This document shows positions 30,257-41,931 of a DNA stretch of 64,000 nt, one piece after another (within the stretch, counting starts at the first letter, position 1; every line of letters begins with the position of its first letter). The position numbers and the translations under genes are program-made. The notes beneath the pieces were generated by a model that saw only the letters and a list, made by a program, of their open reading frames with translations, did no database searches and was not told the DNA's origin. Where the stretch lies: the NCBI RefSeq assembly GCF_030718995.1, contig NZ_CP132204.1:2852001-2916000 (forward strand), written 5' to 3'. This stretch comes from Arthrobacter oryzae. GTDB lineage: Bacteria; Actinomycetota; Actinomycetes; Actinomycetales; Micrococcaceae.

Positions 30257-31192
30257 ATGCGAGATCCGAGCCCGCTGCCCGCAGCGCTGGGCGAAGCACC
30301 CTTCACTGTCCATGAAGCGGCCGACGCCGGGGTGAGTCCCGGGCGTCTTAGGTTCCGCGGGCTGCACGTGCCCAGCCGCGGCGTCCGTATCCCGAGCACC
30401 GACGTGCCGCTGGACCGACTCAACGTGGTCAGGCCGTACACGATAGTCACCCCGTTCTCGGCAGCTTCGCACGCCACCGCTTTTGCGCTGTGGAACTTTC
30501 CGGGGTTTCTTCCAAACCAGGATGATGACCATATACACATCTCGCGGCCTGACGTCATGGCTATCCCGCGTCGCCGAGGCGTAGTGGGACATGTCGGGCA
30601 GTTTTTTTCGGACGAGGTGGTCAGCAACGGTGGGGTGTTGATCACTAGCCGTGCACGGACGTGGCTGGACTGCTCGCGGAAGATGAGTATCAACGAGCTC
30701 ACGGTCGTGGCCGACCACCTTCTGCGGGTTCCGCGGCCCGAACTCGAGGGCAGGACGGAGCCGCACGCCACGCTGGAGGAACTGGCGGACATGTTGGACC
30801 GGCACAAAGGAACCCCCGGCATTCGAAAAGCCCGGCTGGCGCTGGATCAGGCGCGCGTCGGTGCAGACTCCGCACCGGAAACGCGGCTGCGGCTGGCACT
30901 GGAGAACGCAGGCCTGCCCGAACCGCAACTGAACGTACCCACGGAGCTGAGCCCCGGCGTCGTGCGTCAACCGGATCTGGCCTATCCGGAGCACAAAGTG
31001 GCGGTGGAGTACGAAGGCGAGGGCCATTCCGAGGCGGCTCAGATCATCCGGGACATTGCCCGCGAGGAGGATTTTAGCCGCGCAGGGTGGGAGCTGGTCC
31101 GGATCTCCAAGCGGCACATGGTGCATGATGCCCGGCCGGCGGTGGCGAAGGTCCGCGCGGCGCTCGTGAGCCGCGGCTGGGTGCCCAAGTGA
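30257..31192 (+). CDS. DUF559/AbiEi-like endonuclease-domain protein
   Basis: A 311-residue actinobacterial protein with an N-terminal winged-helix-like part and middle regions seen in AbiEi-type antitoxin or transcription-regulator-like proteins. The C-terminal Vsr/DUF559-like PD-(D/E)xK fold has VRQPDLAYPEHKVAVEYEGE, then GHSEA, then RDIAREEDFSRAGWELVRI. Nuclease activity is unproven; the core acidic residues are present. GAGGA directly abuts the ATG. The gene is bracketed by two 66-bp palindromes, and its last codons and stop fall inside copy B, which suggests past insertion or mobility. No toxin partner is adjacent. Confidence 0.8.
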   Translation: MRDPSPLPAALGEAPFTVHEAADAGVSPGRLRFRGLHVPSRGVRIPSTDVPLDRLNVVRPYTIVTPFSAASHATAFALWNFPGFLPNQDDDHIHISRPDVMAIPRRRGVVGHVGQFFSDEVVSNGGVLITSRARTWLDCSRKMSINELTVVADHLLRVPRPELEGRTEPHATLEELADMLDRHKGTPGIRKARLALDQARVGADSAPETRLRLALENAGLPEPQLNVPTELSPGVVRQPDLAYPEHKVAVEYEGEGHSEAAQIIRDIAREEDFSRAGWELVRISKRHMVHDARPAVAKVRAALVSRGWVPK

Positions 31193-31249
31193 CTGGCATT
31201 TAGCGTCGTTAAAAGCCCGTTTCGCGACGTTAAATGCGAGTCAGTTGGG
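31184..31249. repeat. 66-bp palindromic element, copy B
   Basis: The same 66-bp family as copy A. Its left end supplies the last codons and the TGA of the DUF559 gene; its right end lies 18 bp from the MFS stop. The internal arms TTAGCGTCG and CGACGTTAA pair with one mismatch. Confidence 0.85.
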
Positions 31250-31267
31250 AAAGGAAAAGAGCGGGGC

Positions 31268-32620
31268 CTACGTCAGGGTGCGTTGCTTCGTCTCGGGCGA
31301 GAAGAACGCCATCCACAGCACGGACAGCAGCACCAGCCCGCCGGCCAGCGCGAAGGACGTCGCCAGGCCCAGCTGCGGCCACAGGACCGAGGCGAAAATC
31401 AGGGGTCCGAAGCCTGCCCCGAGCCGCGAGAACGTGGACGCCCAGCCGAAGCCGGTGCCGCGCAGGTCCGTGGGGTACAGCTCGGAGACGTACGTGTAGA
31501 GCACCGGGATGGCCACCTGCACGATGAAGCCGAACACCAGCAGCCAGAACACCGCGGCCGACGGGATGTCCACGACAAACGCCACAATTACCAGGGTCAG
31601 TGCGGACAGCGGCCCGGTGATCGCCAGGATCCACTTGCGGCCCACGCGCTCCACCAGCACTGCGGCCACCACCACGCCGAGAAGCCCGACGGCGGCCATG
31701 GACGCCGTCGTGAGGAAGGCCTTGTAGTCCTGGAAGCCCGCGCCGATCAGGATCCGCGGCATCCACGTCAGCGACAGGTAGTACACCAGCAGGATGCTGA
31801 AGAACAGGGACCAGGCAGCCGCCGTGATCTTCCAGTTGAAGCGCCAGACGCGGACCAGCTGGACCCAGGCGCTGCCGGCGGAGAGCCGCGGGGCATCCTG
31901 CGCATCCGGGAGGCTGTAAGCGCGGGGCTCGGCGCCCGTGGCCTTGACCAGGTCGTCGATCACTTTGGCGGCCTCGTCGCGGCGGCCCTTGCGGATAAGG
32001 AACAGCGGCGATTCCGGAACGCTGCGCCGCACCCAGAACACCAGCAGGGCCGGAAGCACCATCACCAGCATCGTCAGCCGCCAGTCGCCGAAAGCGGCCA
32101 CCAGCCCTGCCGAGACGAACCCGGCAAGGGCAGCACCCACCGGCCACCAGCCGTCCATGGCGGTGAGGACCTTGCCGCGTTGCTTCCGCGGAGTGAACTC
32201 GCCCACCAGGGCATAGTCCACCGGGATGCACCCGCCCAGGCCAAAGCCCGCCATGAACCGGAACAGGCAGAACCAGAGGAAGTCGGGGGAGAATGCACCC
32301 AACACCGTGAAGAGGGAGAAGATCAGCAACGTGGCTGTGAAGGCCTTCTTGCGGCCGATGGTATCCGCGATGGTGCCCCACACAAAGGCTCCGAGCGCCA
32401 TGCCGATCAGGTTGGACGTGCCCACCCACGCAACCTCGCCGGGCGACAGCGCCCAGTGCGTGGACAGCAGCGGAATCAGGATCCCGTTGAGCGTTACATC
32501 CCAGGCATCGAACATAAATCCCAGGCCGCCGATCAGGAAGATCCGGCCCTGAACCTTCCAGCGCCACGGCAGTTCCTGGACCACCTGTTCGCCGCTGGGC
32601 ACAGTGGTGTAAGTATTCAT
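31268..32620 (-). CDS. MFS transporter (aromatic acid/sugar-type symporter)
   Basis: A 450-residue 12-helix major facilitator. The loop motif between helices 2 and 3 (GTIADTIGRKKAFT) and its counterpart (VLVERVGRKWILA) are visible. RFMAGFGLGGCIPVDYALVGEF is typical of the NiaP/aromatic acid:H+ symporter-like group. I place the start at ATG 32620, with AGGAGG six bases upstream; a longer frame to 32815 overlaps purH and lacks support. It is convergent with the DUF559 gene and divergent from purH. The substrate is unknown. Confidence 0.9.
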   Translation of the reverse strand: MNTYTTVPSGEQVVQELPWRWKVQGRIFLIGGLGFMFDAWDVTLNGILIPLLSTHWALSPGEVAWVGTSNLIGMALGAFVWGTIADTIGRKKAFTATLLIFSLFTVLGAFSPDFLWFCLFRFMAGFGLGGCIPVDYALVGEFTPRKQRGKVLTAMDGWWPVGAALAGFVSAGLVAAFGDWRLTMLVMVLPALLVFWVRRSVPESPLFLIRKGRRDEAAKVIDDLVKATGAEPRAYSLPDAQDAPRLSAGSAWVQLVRVWRFNWKITAAAWSLFFSILLVYYLSLTWMPRILIGAGFQDYKAFLTTASMAAVGLLGVVVAAVLVERVGRKWILAITGPLSALTLVIVAFVVDIPSAAVFWLLVFGFIVQVAIPVLYTYVSELYPTDLRGTGFGWASTFSRLGAGFGPLIFASVLWPQLGLATSFALAGGLVLLSVLWMAFFSPETKQRTLT

Positions 32621-32783
32621 CTCGGCCTCCTGGGAAAACTCTACGTTGCATGCGGGGTCCGCGCGCGACCCGCCCGCGGACTTCACACTCCGGCTCGCAG
32701 GGAGGGCATCCCGGCGGACGCGATAAACTTGCCACATCCCCACCAACCGCGGCTTTGATCCGCGAGATAAGACGGAGACCTTT

Positions 32784-34454
32784 GTGAGCTTTACGCAGCT
32801 AGACCGTGTTCCCATCCGCCGAGCCCTGATCTCGGTCTACGACAAGACCGGTCTGGAGGAGCTCGCGAAGGGCCTGCACGAAGCAGGCGTCAAGATCGTT
32901 TCCACCGGCTCCACCGCGAAGAAGATCGCAGCCGCAGGCATCCCGGTCCAGGAAGTTGAGGAAGTCACCGGTTCCCCAGAGATGCTGGACGGCCGCGTCA
33001 AGACGCTGCACCCGCGCGTCCACGGGGGCATCCTGGCGGACCGCCGGGTGCCCGCCCACATGGAAACGCTGGCCAGCATGGAGATCGAAGCCTTCGACCT
33101 CGTCGTAGTGAACCTCTACCCGTTCGTGGAGACCGTCAAGTCCGGCGCTGCCCAGGACGACGTCGTGGAGCAGATCGACATCGGAGGTCCGGCCATGGTG
33201 CGCTCCGCCGCGAAGAACCACGCCGCCGTCACGATCGTCACGGACCCCGGCTTCTACGGCGATGTTGTCCGCGCCGCCGCTGAGGGCGGCTTCGACCTGA
33301 AGACCCGCCAGCGCCTGGCCGCGAAGGCCTTCGCCCACACGGCCACCTACGACAACGCTGTGGCCACCTGGACTGCCAGCCAGTTCCTCGACGAGGACGG
33401 CGACGGCGTGATCGACTGGCCCGCCTACGCCGGCCTGGCGCTGGAGCGCTCCGAGGTCCTCCGCTACGGAGAAAACCCGCACCAGCAGGCCGCCCTCTAC
33501 GTGGACAAGGCCGCTCCCGCCGGCATCGCCCAGGCGGACCAGATCCACGGCAAGGCCATGAGCTACAACAACTTCGTGGATGCCGACGCCGCCCTCCGTG
33601 CCGCGTTCGACTTCGCAGAGCCCGCCGTGGCCATCATCAAGCACGCCAACCCGTGCGGTGTGGCCGTGGGTTCCGCTGATGCAGCAGACCCCATCGCCGA
33701 CGCCCACGCCAAGGCCCACGCCTGCGACCCCGTCTCCGCATTCGGCGGCGTGATCGCGGCCAACCGCACCGTTACGGCTGGCATGGCGCAGACCGTGGCA
33801 GGCATCTTCACCGAAGTGGTCATCGCGCCCGGGTTCGAGCCGGAAGCCGTGGAGATCCTGTCCAAGAAGAAGAACATCCGCCTGCTGTCCCTGCCTGAGG
33901 GCTACGGCCGCTACCCGGCCGAAATCCGCCAGGTCTCCGGCGGCGTGCTCGTCCAGATCTCGGACAAGGTGGACGCCGAAGGCGACAACCCCGCCAACTG
34001 GACCCTCGCTGCCGGGGAAGCCGCGGACGACGCCACGCTGGCCGACCTCGCGTTCGCTTGGACCGCCTGCCGCGCCGCCAAGTCCAACGCCATCCTGCTC
34101 GCCGACCACGGTGCCGCCGTCGGCATCGGCATGGGCCAGGTCAACCGCCTCGATTCCTGCAAGCTGGCCGTGGAACGCGCCAACACGCTCGGCGTGACCG
34201 TGGAGTCCGCGGTTGAGGGTGCCGGCGGTGCTTCGAATGCCGACTCCAGCGGTGCCCCGCAGCGTGCCCGCGGTGCCGTGGCTGCGTCCGACGCGTTCTT
34301 CCCGTTCGCCGACGGCCTGCAGATCCTGATCGACGCCGGCGTCCGCGCCGTGGTCCAGCCCGGCGGCTCCGTCCGGGACGACGAGGTCATCGCCGCGGCC
34401 AACGCCGCCGGCATCACTATGTACTTCACGGGCGCGCGCCACTTCTTCCACTAG
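32784..34454 (+). CDS. purH: Bifunctional AICAR transformylase/IMP cyclohydrolase
   Basis: A 556-residue enzyme for the last two steps of IMP synthesis. An N-terminal MGS-like cyclohydrolase domain (residues about 10-150, [18 protein letters not shown], then [13 protein letters not shown]) is followed by the transformylase domain ([32 protein letters not shown]). Near residues 475-495 it carries an extra Gly/Ala/Ser-rich segment ([16 protein letters not shown]) before SDAFFPF, making it slightly longer than the usual 520-535. It starts at GTG with GGAGA upstream, and a strong terminator follows. Confidence 0.97.
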   Translation: MSFTQLDRVPIRRALISVYDKTGLEELAKGLHEAGVKIVSTGSTAKKIAAAGIPVQEVEEVTGSPEMLDGRVKTLHPRVHGGILADRRVPAHMETLASMEIEAFDLVVVNLYPFVETVKSGAAQDDVVEQIDIGGPAMVRSAAKNHAAVTIVTDPGFYGDVVRAAAEGGFDLKTRQRLAAKAFAHTATYDNAVATWTASQFLDEDGDGVIDWPAYAGLALERSEVLRYGENPHQQAALYVDKAAPAGIAQADQIHGKAMSYNNFVDADAALRAAFDFAEPAVAIIKHANPCGVAVGSADAADPIADAHAKAHACDPVSAFGGVIAANRTVTAGMAQTVAGIFTEVVIAPGFEPEAVEILSKKKNIRLLSLPEGYGRYPAEIRQVSGGVLVQISDKVDAEGDNPANWTLAAGEAADDATLADLAFAWTACRAAKSNAILLADHGAAVGIGMGQVNRLDSCKLAVERANTLGVTVESAVEGAGGASNADSSGAPQRARGAVAASDAFFPFADGLQILIDAGVRAVVQPGGSVRDDEVIAAANAAGITMYFTGARHFFH

Positions 34455-34487
34455 GACCTGGGGTCCACCAGGACCTGCCCGCCACGT

Positions 34488-34534
34488 ACGACGGCGACCG
34501 CCCCCGCGAAGGGGACGGTCGCCGTCGTCGTTAA
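34488..34534 (+). terminator. purH terminator
   Basis: ACGACGGCGACCG pairs perfectly with CGGTCGCCGTCGT, extended by CCCC/GGGG, and is followed by CGTTAATT. Confidence 0.8.
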
Positions 34535-34539
34535 TTCAG

Positions 34540-34761
34540 TTAGTCCTCGCCAGTTCCAGCATCAGCTTCGGCGTCAGTGCGCCCCGCAGGTTCCGGAAGC
34601 CGGACCTCCCGCGGTTTCGCTTCGGCCATCCGCTCCGGAGTCCAGTACGCGATGATGTCCTCCGGAGCCTGGGTGATGTCGCTGCGGCTGACGGCGCCGT
34701 CACCGGACGGACCGTCGTCCGCGGGGCCGGGGCCGGGGTTGTCAGTTCGCGGAGGAAGCAC
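34540..34761 (-). CDS. Small protein with protease-propeptide-like motif
   Basis: A 73-residue acidic, Pro/Asp-rich protein starting at GTG within the 3' end of the serine protease gene (20-base overlap). Residues 39-50, YWTPERMAEAKP, match the propeptide motif of the protease itself (YWTAERMRAAVP at residues 54-65). It has no signal peptide or catalytic residues. It may be a detached propeptide or inhibitor-like piece, or a remnant of a second protease. The ribosome binding site is weak, so expression is uncertain; translational coupling through the overlap is possible. Confidence 0.45.
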   Translation of the reverse strand: MLPPRTDNPGPGPADDGPSGDGAVSRSDITQAPEDIIAYWTPERMAEAKPREVRLPEPAGRTDAEADAGTGED

Positions 34762-35716
34762 TCGAGTACGCCTGTTGGATGACGGAACCCCAGTATGGTC
34801 CGTACATGATCTCGGACCGGCTGCCGTAGCCGTAGCTGTTGACGGAGTTCTGGTAACCGCTCGAGCTGGTGCCGATGAACCACGGACCGCCCGAGGACCC
34901 GCCGGTCATGTCGCAGGGAATGCCCTGGGACTGGAACTGCGGGTTGTAGGGATCGTTGCGGGCGGGGCCGGTGCAGCTGACAAGTGAGGAGCCGTCGAAC
35001 GGGGCCGCGGCGGGGTAGCCGAAGGCCTTGTAGGTCAGGCCGCGGGCGGCGTTGAACTGGACGCCGGATGCGCCCACAACATCGGCCAGGTTCTGGCCGT
35101 TGAGCTGCGAGACGACGGCGAAGCCTGTGTCGTACTGCATGTCGCCGGCCGAGCTCCACTGGGTGGGGGCGTACAGGGCCTTGGCCGCCCATTTGCCGTA
35201 CGGCGCGGCACCGTCCAGGTAGGCGGGGACGAAGATGAAGTTGGTGGCGAAGGCGCCCGGGCCTTCGTTAAGGCAGTGGCCGGCTGTGGAAACGGTGCTC
35301 TTGTTGTTGGACGCCACGGAGTTGCCGGAGCAGACATAGTTGCTGCCGCCCAGGGTGAAGAAGACCTTGCCAATGTGGGACACCGGGTTCTCGTCGGTGT
35401 GAAGGGGGGCGGGCTTGCCGTTGCCTGCCTTGCCGGCAATCTTGGTGCTAGAACCCTTTTCCACCGCCGCGGCAGGGGAGGTGTTGCCGCGCTGGAGAGC
35501 CTTGCTTGCCAGCACATCGCCGGGCACCGCCGCACGCATGCGCTCGGCCGTCCAATAGCTGGCGGCGTTCGTGGCATCCACTGCCTGGCTGGCAACCTGC
35601 CCGCCGTCCTGCGGCGAGGCGGGCGCGGCACTGGCGCCGCCGGCTGCACACACAGCCAGCAGTGCTGCGGCGGACAGGCTCAGCAGGCTGGTGGCCAGAG
35701 TCTTCGATTTTGTCAT
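34742..35716 (-). CDS. Secreted trypsin-like serine protease (S1 family)
   Basis: A 324-residue exported protease. The signal peptide is clear (residues 1-31, cleavage near ASA-AP), followed by a propeptide with YWTAERM at 54-60, and a chymotrypsin-fold domain. The catalytic triad is His147 (STAGHCL), Asp196 (YDTGFAVV) and Ser275 (TGGSSGGPW). Cysteines around 129, 148, 248 and 268 could form two disulfides. By family it hydrolyses peptide bonds outside the cell. A possible promoter is TTTACA with TAGGTT at 17 bp in the 289-bp divergent gap towards icd. Confidence 0.93.
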   Translation of the reverse strand: MTKSKTLATSLLSLSAAALLAVCAAGGASAAPASPQDGGQVASQAVDATNAASYWTAERMRAAVPGDVLASKALQRGNTSPAAAVEKGSSTKIAGKAGNGKPAPLHTDENPVSHIGKVFFTLGGSNYVCSGNSVASNNKSTVSTAGHCLNEGPGAFATNFIFVPAYLDGAAPYGKWAAKALYAPTQWSSAGDMQYDTGFAVVSQLNGQNLADVVGASGVQFNAARGLTYKAFGYPAAAPFDGSSLVSCTGPARNDPYNPQFQSQGIPCDMTGGSSGGPWFIGTSSSGYQNSVNSYGYGSRSEIMYGPYWGSVIQQAYSSASSAN

Positions 35717-36005
35717 GGTTGTCCTAACCAGTCGTGATGCGGCGGCCTCAGATGGTGGCCCCGCTGGTGGAGATCAACCTACCCACTGTGACAATTGTTG
35801 TAAATAGATACACGAGTCTCGTATTGTGCCTGGTGTGACCAAGGCCGGGTCTCTCCGCGACTCTGACAGTTACGACAGTCGGGGGCATGCTACGCGTCGC
35901 CGGACGCCCCGATGGGCGCCGACGCGCCCTGCTCGGGTAAGTTAAGAATGTTGAAATAACGCCAGAGTTCCAGATGTATGTATACCTTCAGGAGACGCCC
36001 AACCA

Positions 36006-38228
<2,223 letters not shown>

Positions 38229-38244
38229 CCGGACCCGCACACGC

Positions 38245-38288
38245 AAAACGCCCCGCCTCCCATCACGGGAGGCGGGGCGTTTTTGTTT
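38245..38288 (+). terminator. icd terminator
   Basis: CGCCCCGCCTCCC pairs perfectly with GGGAGGCGGGGCG (loop 5 bases), flanked by AAAA and TTTTTG. It can act in both directions and also serves the convergent SRPBCC gene. Confidence 0.92.
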
Positions 38289-38309
38289 GCGGCTGTTGGC
38301 CTGCGGGCC

Positions 38310-38888
38310 TTAGCGCTGGACGTGCTTGCCGAACGGAGGCTCCGTGGCCATGTCGGGATCCGTGTTCACAGGCCGCTCTGTGGGAACGGCGTCGTACCCG
38401 ACTTCCTCTTCGAGGGGGACGGCGGTGGTGGCAGCGCCCCCGCTGACGCGCTCGCGCCAGGCGCCGGTCTCCACTTCGCGCTCCTCGATGAATTTCTTGA
38501 AGCGCTTGAGGTCCGAGGCCACCTGGCGGGAATCGAGCCCGACTGCTGCTCCCACCTTCTCGACGGCGGAGTCAGGCTCCCAGACGAGTTCCACACTGAC
38601 CTTGGTTTCGGTCGGATTGAGTGCTTCGAACCACACTGTTCCCGCGTTGCGCGGTTCGTCGAGGCTTTCCCAGGTGACGCGCTGGTCCGGCTGCTGGACG
38701 GTGATCCGGGCGTCGTATTCCCGCTTGACGCCGGCGATGCTGGTCTGGAAGTGCACTGTGGTGTCGTCGAGCTGCCGGACGGAGTCGACACCGCTCATGA
38801 AGTGCGGAAAGTCCTCGAACTGGGTCCACTGGTTGTAGGCCTGGCTCAGCGGGACACTTACGTTGATGGATTCCTGGACAGTTGCCAT
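38310..38888 (-). CDS. SRPBCC-family protein (cyclase/dehydrase-like)
   Basis: A 192-residue protein. Residues 1-145 form a START/polyketide-cyclase-like fold (ESINVSVPLSQAYNQWTQFE, then FPHFMSGVDSV, then VTWESLD), followed by a charged, disordered tail. Such proteins bind hydrophobic ligands and in Actinobacteria often accompany stress genes. It is divergent from the catalase gene across a 263-bp gap, which fits a shared stress role, although no enzyme activity can be assigned. AAGGAG lies upstream of ATG 38888. Confidence 0.85.
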   Translation of the reverse strand: MATVQESINVSVPLSQAYNQWTQFEDFPHFMSGVDSVRQLDDTTVHFQTSIAGVKREYDARITVQQPDQRVTWESLDEPRNAGTVWFEALNPTETKVSVELVWEPDSAVEKVGAAVGLDSRQVASDLKRFKKFIEEREVETGAWRERVSGGAATTAVPLEEEVGYDAVPTERPVNTDPDMATEPPFGKHVQR

Positions 38889-39054
38889 GCGTACATCGCT
38901 CCTTCAGCTGGCGGGCCGTTGGCCCGCGGTTCTGATCTCGTTGCGGGCTTCGTGGGCGCGCTTAAACCAACTTAGCGACATTCCCGGCAAATAGTAAGTT
39001 TGCTGATGAAAGCGCGGCTGGCCCATTGTGATCAACCGCCGATTTCCCTAGAGT

Positions 39055-39070
39055 ACTAAGCAAGCTTAGT
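39055..39070. promoter_or_regulatory. Palindromic operator candidate upstream of catalase
   Basis: ACTAAGCAAGCTTAGT has 7-bp inverted arms around AA and lies 82 bp before the catalase start. Similarity to TAAGCATGCTTA at 17291-17302 suggests a common DNA-binding protein. Confidence 0.4.
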
Positions 39071-39151
39071 TTCTGGCCGGACGGCCGGCCGCCTGTGGCC
39101 AAGGACCGGACGGCAGCGGCTAAGGACCGCACTTCAGAGGGGAACAAATCC

Positions 39152-41368
39152 ATGTCAGCAGACAGCAACGTCCACATTCCCGGCGCCACATCGAGCGAGC
39201 CACCCAGTGTTGCCGAGCCGACGCAACCGCGGGAACCGCTGCCGCCCAAGCCGGACCAGAAGGGGCCCGAAGCGGTGTCACCCACCGGAACGCCCACAGG
39301 TGCACCTGCCCATTCGCGGGCCCAGTCCGGGGCCTACCTCACCACGGCCCAGGGGCTGCGGCTCCAGGACACCGACCATTCGCTGAAGGCAGGACGGCGC
39401 GGTCCGGTGCTGCTCCAGGACCACCACCTCCGCGAAAAGATCACCCACTTCGACCACGAACGGATCCCGGAACGTGTAGTGCACGCCCGCGGAGCGGGGG
39501 CCCACGGCACCTTCCGGTCCTACGGCTCCGCGGCGAATATCAGCCGCGCGGGCTTCCTGGCCAAAGATGTTGAAACTCCCGTCTTTGTCCGGTTCTCCAC
39601 GGTCCTGGGATCCCGCGGCTCCGCCGACACCGTCCGTGACACCCGTGGCTTCGCGACCAAGTTCTACACCGACGAGGGCACTTTCGACCTCGTCGGCAAC
39701 AACATCCCTGTCTTTTTCATCCAGGACGGCATCAAGTTCCCGGACATCATCCACGCCGGCAAGCCGCACCCGGATCGCGAAATCCCGCAGGCGCAGAGCG
39801 CGCACGACACCTTCTGGGACTTTGTGTCGCTGCACACCGAGGCGCAGGCACACACCATGTGGAACATGTCCGACCGTGCCCTGCCGCGCTCCTACCGAAC
39901 CATGGAGGGATTCGGCGTCCACACCTTCCGCCTGGTGAACGCCGCGGGGGACACTGTGCTGGTCAAATTCCACTGGAAGCCCAAGCAGGGTGTGCACTCG
40001 CTTGTCTGGGAGGAAGCCCAGCTCATCAACGGCATGGACCCGGACTTCCACCGGCGTGACCTTGCCGATGCCATCGAGGCCGGAGCTTACCCGGAATGGG
40101 AGCTGGGAGTGCAGGTGTTCCCGGACACCGACGAGGAATTCTTCGAGGGAATCGACCTGCTGGACCCCACCAAGTTCGTCCCCGAAGAACTCGCACCGGT
40201 GCAACCCATCGGACTGATGACGCTCAATGCCAACCCGGTGAATTACTTCGCCGAAACCGAGCAGGTTGCTTTCCACCCCGGGCACCTGGTGCCGGGCATC
40301 GACGTCACTAACGATCCGCTGCTGCAGGTTCGGCTCTTCTCCTACATCGACACCCAGATCTCCAGGCTGGGTGGCCCCAACTTCGGGCAGATCCCCATCA
40401 ACCGGCCGCAGGCGCCCGTCAACGACATGCTCCGCGACGGCATGCACCAGCAGGCGGTGCACGGGGGAGCGGCACCGTACCACCCGAATTCGCTCGACGG
40501 CGGCTGCCCGTTCCTCGCAGGGGCCGATCTCAGTGCGTTCGTGGACGTTCCCGAGCAGTTGGCGGCGGCGGTCAAGGAACGGAAGTCCCCGGCGTCGTTC
40601 GATGACCACTTCAGCCAGGTCCGGCTCTTCTTCCGCAGCCTGAGCCCGGTGGAGCAGGACCACGTGATCCAGGCTTACACTTTTGAGCTTGGCAAATGCC
40701 GCGAGGAAGCCATCCGGGAACGCCAGCTTCAGAACCTGGCCAATGTTGATACCCGACTGTGTGCTGCCGTTGCCAACGGCCTGGGCATGCCGGCGCCGGC
40801 AGCCACGGTGGACGTGGCAGATACGGACCTTAGCCCAGCGCTGTCCCAGATCGGCGGTACCTGGCCGGTGAAGGGCCGCGTGGTGGGGATCGTGGCCGAC
40901 GCGGGCAGCGACCTGGATGCGGTGCGTGCCGCGTGCACCGCGTTGGACGCCGCGGGAATCGTGCCGCTGGTCATCGCGCCGTCCGGAGGCTACTTGGGGG
41001 CGGAGGCCGACGGCGGGATCCCGGTTCAGAGGACATACCTCACCGCGCGATCCACAGAGTTCGACGCCGTGCTGGTTGCCGGTTCGGCCGACCCGGCCCC
41101 CGACGCCGAGCAGGGCCTGGACGCCAAGGCCGGCGAGCCCGGGACGTCCCTGGATCCGAGGGTGATTCTGCTGCTTTCCGAAAGCTTCCGCCACGCCAAG
41201 GCGATCGGGGGCTGGGGCGGAGGTGCCGCCGTCGTGGATGCTGCCAGCATTCCGCAGGATGCTCCCGGAGTTGCCGTGACCGACGGTGCGGACGGTGCGG
41301 TGTCGCGGATCCAGGAGCTTCTGGCAGCGCACCGGTCCTGGGAGCGTTTCCCGGCCTCAACCTCCTGA
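39152..41368 (+). CDS. katE: Large-subunit catalase (KatE/HPII type)
   Basis: A 738-residue clade-2 heme catalase that dismutates hydrogen peroxide. The catalytic His is in [14 protein letters not shown], the distal Asn follows in the barrel, and the heme-ligand Tyr lies in [18 protein letters not shown]. The C-terminal 150 residues form the flavodoxin/DJ-1-like domain found in large catalases ([20 protein letters not shown], then [11 protein letters not shown]). GAGGGG precedes ATG 39152 by about 9 bases; a GTG at 39095 would add 19 residues without a good ribosome binding site. It is probably stress-regulated through the palindrome upstream. Confidence 0.96.
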   Translation: MSADSNVHIPGATSSEPPSVAEPTQPREPLPPKPDQKGPEAVSPTGTPTGAPAHSRAQSGAYLTTAQGLRLQDTDHSLKAGRRGPVLLQDHHLREKITHFDHERIPERVVHARGAGAHGTFRSYGSAANISRAGFLAKDVETPVFVRFSTVLGSRGSADTVRDTRGFATKFYTDEGTFDLVGNNIPVFFIQDGIKFPDIIHAGKPHPDREIPQAQSAHDTFWDFVSLHTEAQAHTMWNMSDRALPRSYRTMEGFGVHTFRLVNAAGDTVLVKFHWKPKQGVHSLVWEEAQLINGMDPDFHRRDLADAIEAGAYPEWELGVQVFPDTDEEFFEGIDLLDPTKFVPEELAPVQPIGLMTLNANPVNYFAETEQVAFHPGHLVPGIDVTNDPLLQVRLFSYIDTQISRLGGPNFGQIPINRPQAPVNDMLRDGMHQQAVHGGAAPYHPNSLDGGCPFLAGADLSAFVDVPEQLAAAVKERKSPASFDDHFSQVRLFFRSLSPVEQDHVIQAYTFELGKCREEAIRERQLQNLANVDTRLCAAVANGLGMPAPAATVDVADTDLSPALSQIGGTWPVKGRVVGIVADAGSDLDAVRAACTALDAAGIVPLVIAPSGGYLGAEADGGIPVQRTYLTARSTEFDAVLVAGSADPAPDAEQGLDAKAGEPGTSLDPRVILLLSESFRHAKAIGGWGGGAAVVDAASIPQDAPGVAVTDGADGAVSRIQELLAAHRSWERFPASTS

Positions 41369-41418
41369 CGGAAGGGCTGAGGCCGCGGCGGTCTGGATCC
41401 GGGGGCGAAGACCCGGAT

Positions 41419-41931
41419 TCAGTCGTCGCTCTTACCTTTGCCTTTGTTTCCCGATCCTGAGTTGTCCTGGGCCGGGGGAAGCACGGGAGCGGGGGCTTGC
41501 TTCGCGGCTTCCTCGGCGGCCGCTTTGGCAGCAGCGGCATCCGCTTCCGCCTTTGCTGCTGCCGCCGCCTCCTTCGCCGCCGCTGCGTCCGCTTCCGCTT
41601 GGACCTTGGCGGCGGTCAGATCCGCCCGCACTGCCTCGATGGCCTTCGTAATGCTCTGGTGCCGCTTGAACGAGACGCTGCCCTCGGCGGCAGAGGCGTC
41701 CAGTTCCGCCACCAGCTCGTCGAGGGATTTGAGGGCGCCGGCATGATCGTTGCCGGCGGCTGATTGTGAAACCGTCAGGACCTTGGCCTGGAGTTTCTGA
41801 GCGGCATCCGTATCGAGGTCCGGGGCGGTGGAGCTGCAGCCGGCGAGGGCAGCGGCCAACAGTGCGGCCGTGACCACCGCCCGCCACCGCTGCGGTGACC
41901 AGCGTCCACGGTTGACTGGCAATGACGTCAT
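41419..41931 (-). CDS. Lipoprotein with Ala/Lys-rich coiled coil
   Basis: A 170-residue exported protein with a lipobox (LAAALAGC at residues 25-32), then a helical domain and a long alanine-rich coiled coil (about 110-150, AEADAAAAKEAAAAAKAEAD), ending with a Pro and Gly/Lys-rich tail. The start overlaps the end of the kinase gene by 4 bases (ATGA). It may be an extracytoplasmic partner of the kinase, which has only a short external tail. A weak hairpin at 41393-41421 may end the transcript. Confidence 0.8.
   Translation of the reverse strand: MTSLPVNRGRWSPQRWRAVVTAALLAAALAGCSSTAPDLDTDAAQKLQAKVLTVSQSAAGNDHAGALKSLDELVAELDASAAEGSVSFKRHQSITKAIEAVRADLTAAKVQAEADAAAAKEAAAAAKAEADAAAAKAAAEEAAKQAPAPVLPPAQDNSGSGNKGKGKSDD

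Noticed and set aside
31230..32735. 501-residue Arg/Gly-rich minus-strand frame over the MFS gene
   Set aside because: The overlapping frame has a normal 12-helix MFS protein with AGGAGG; this one is a shadow.
32799..34451. 550-residue frame antisense to purH
   Set aside because: A high-GC shadow of the highly conserved purH; its composition (Gly/His/Val-rich) matches no protein family.
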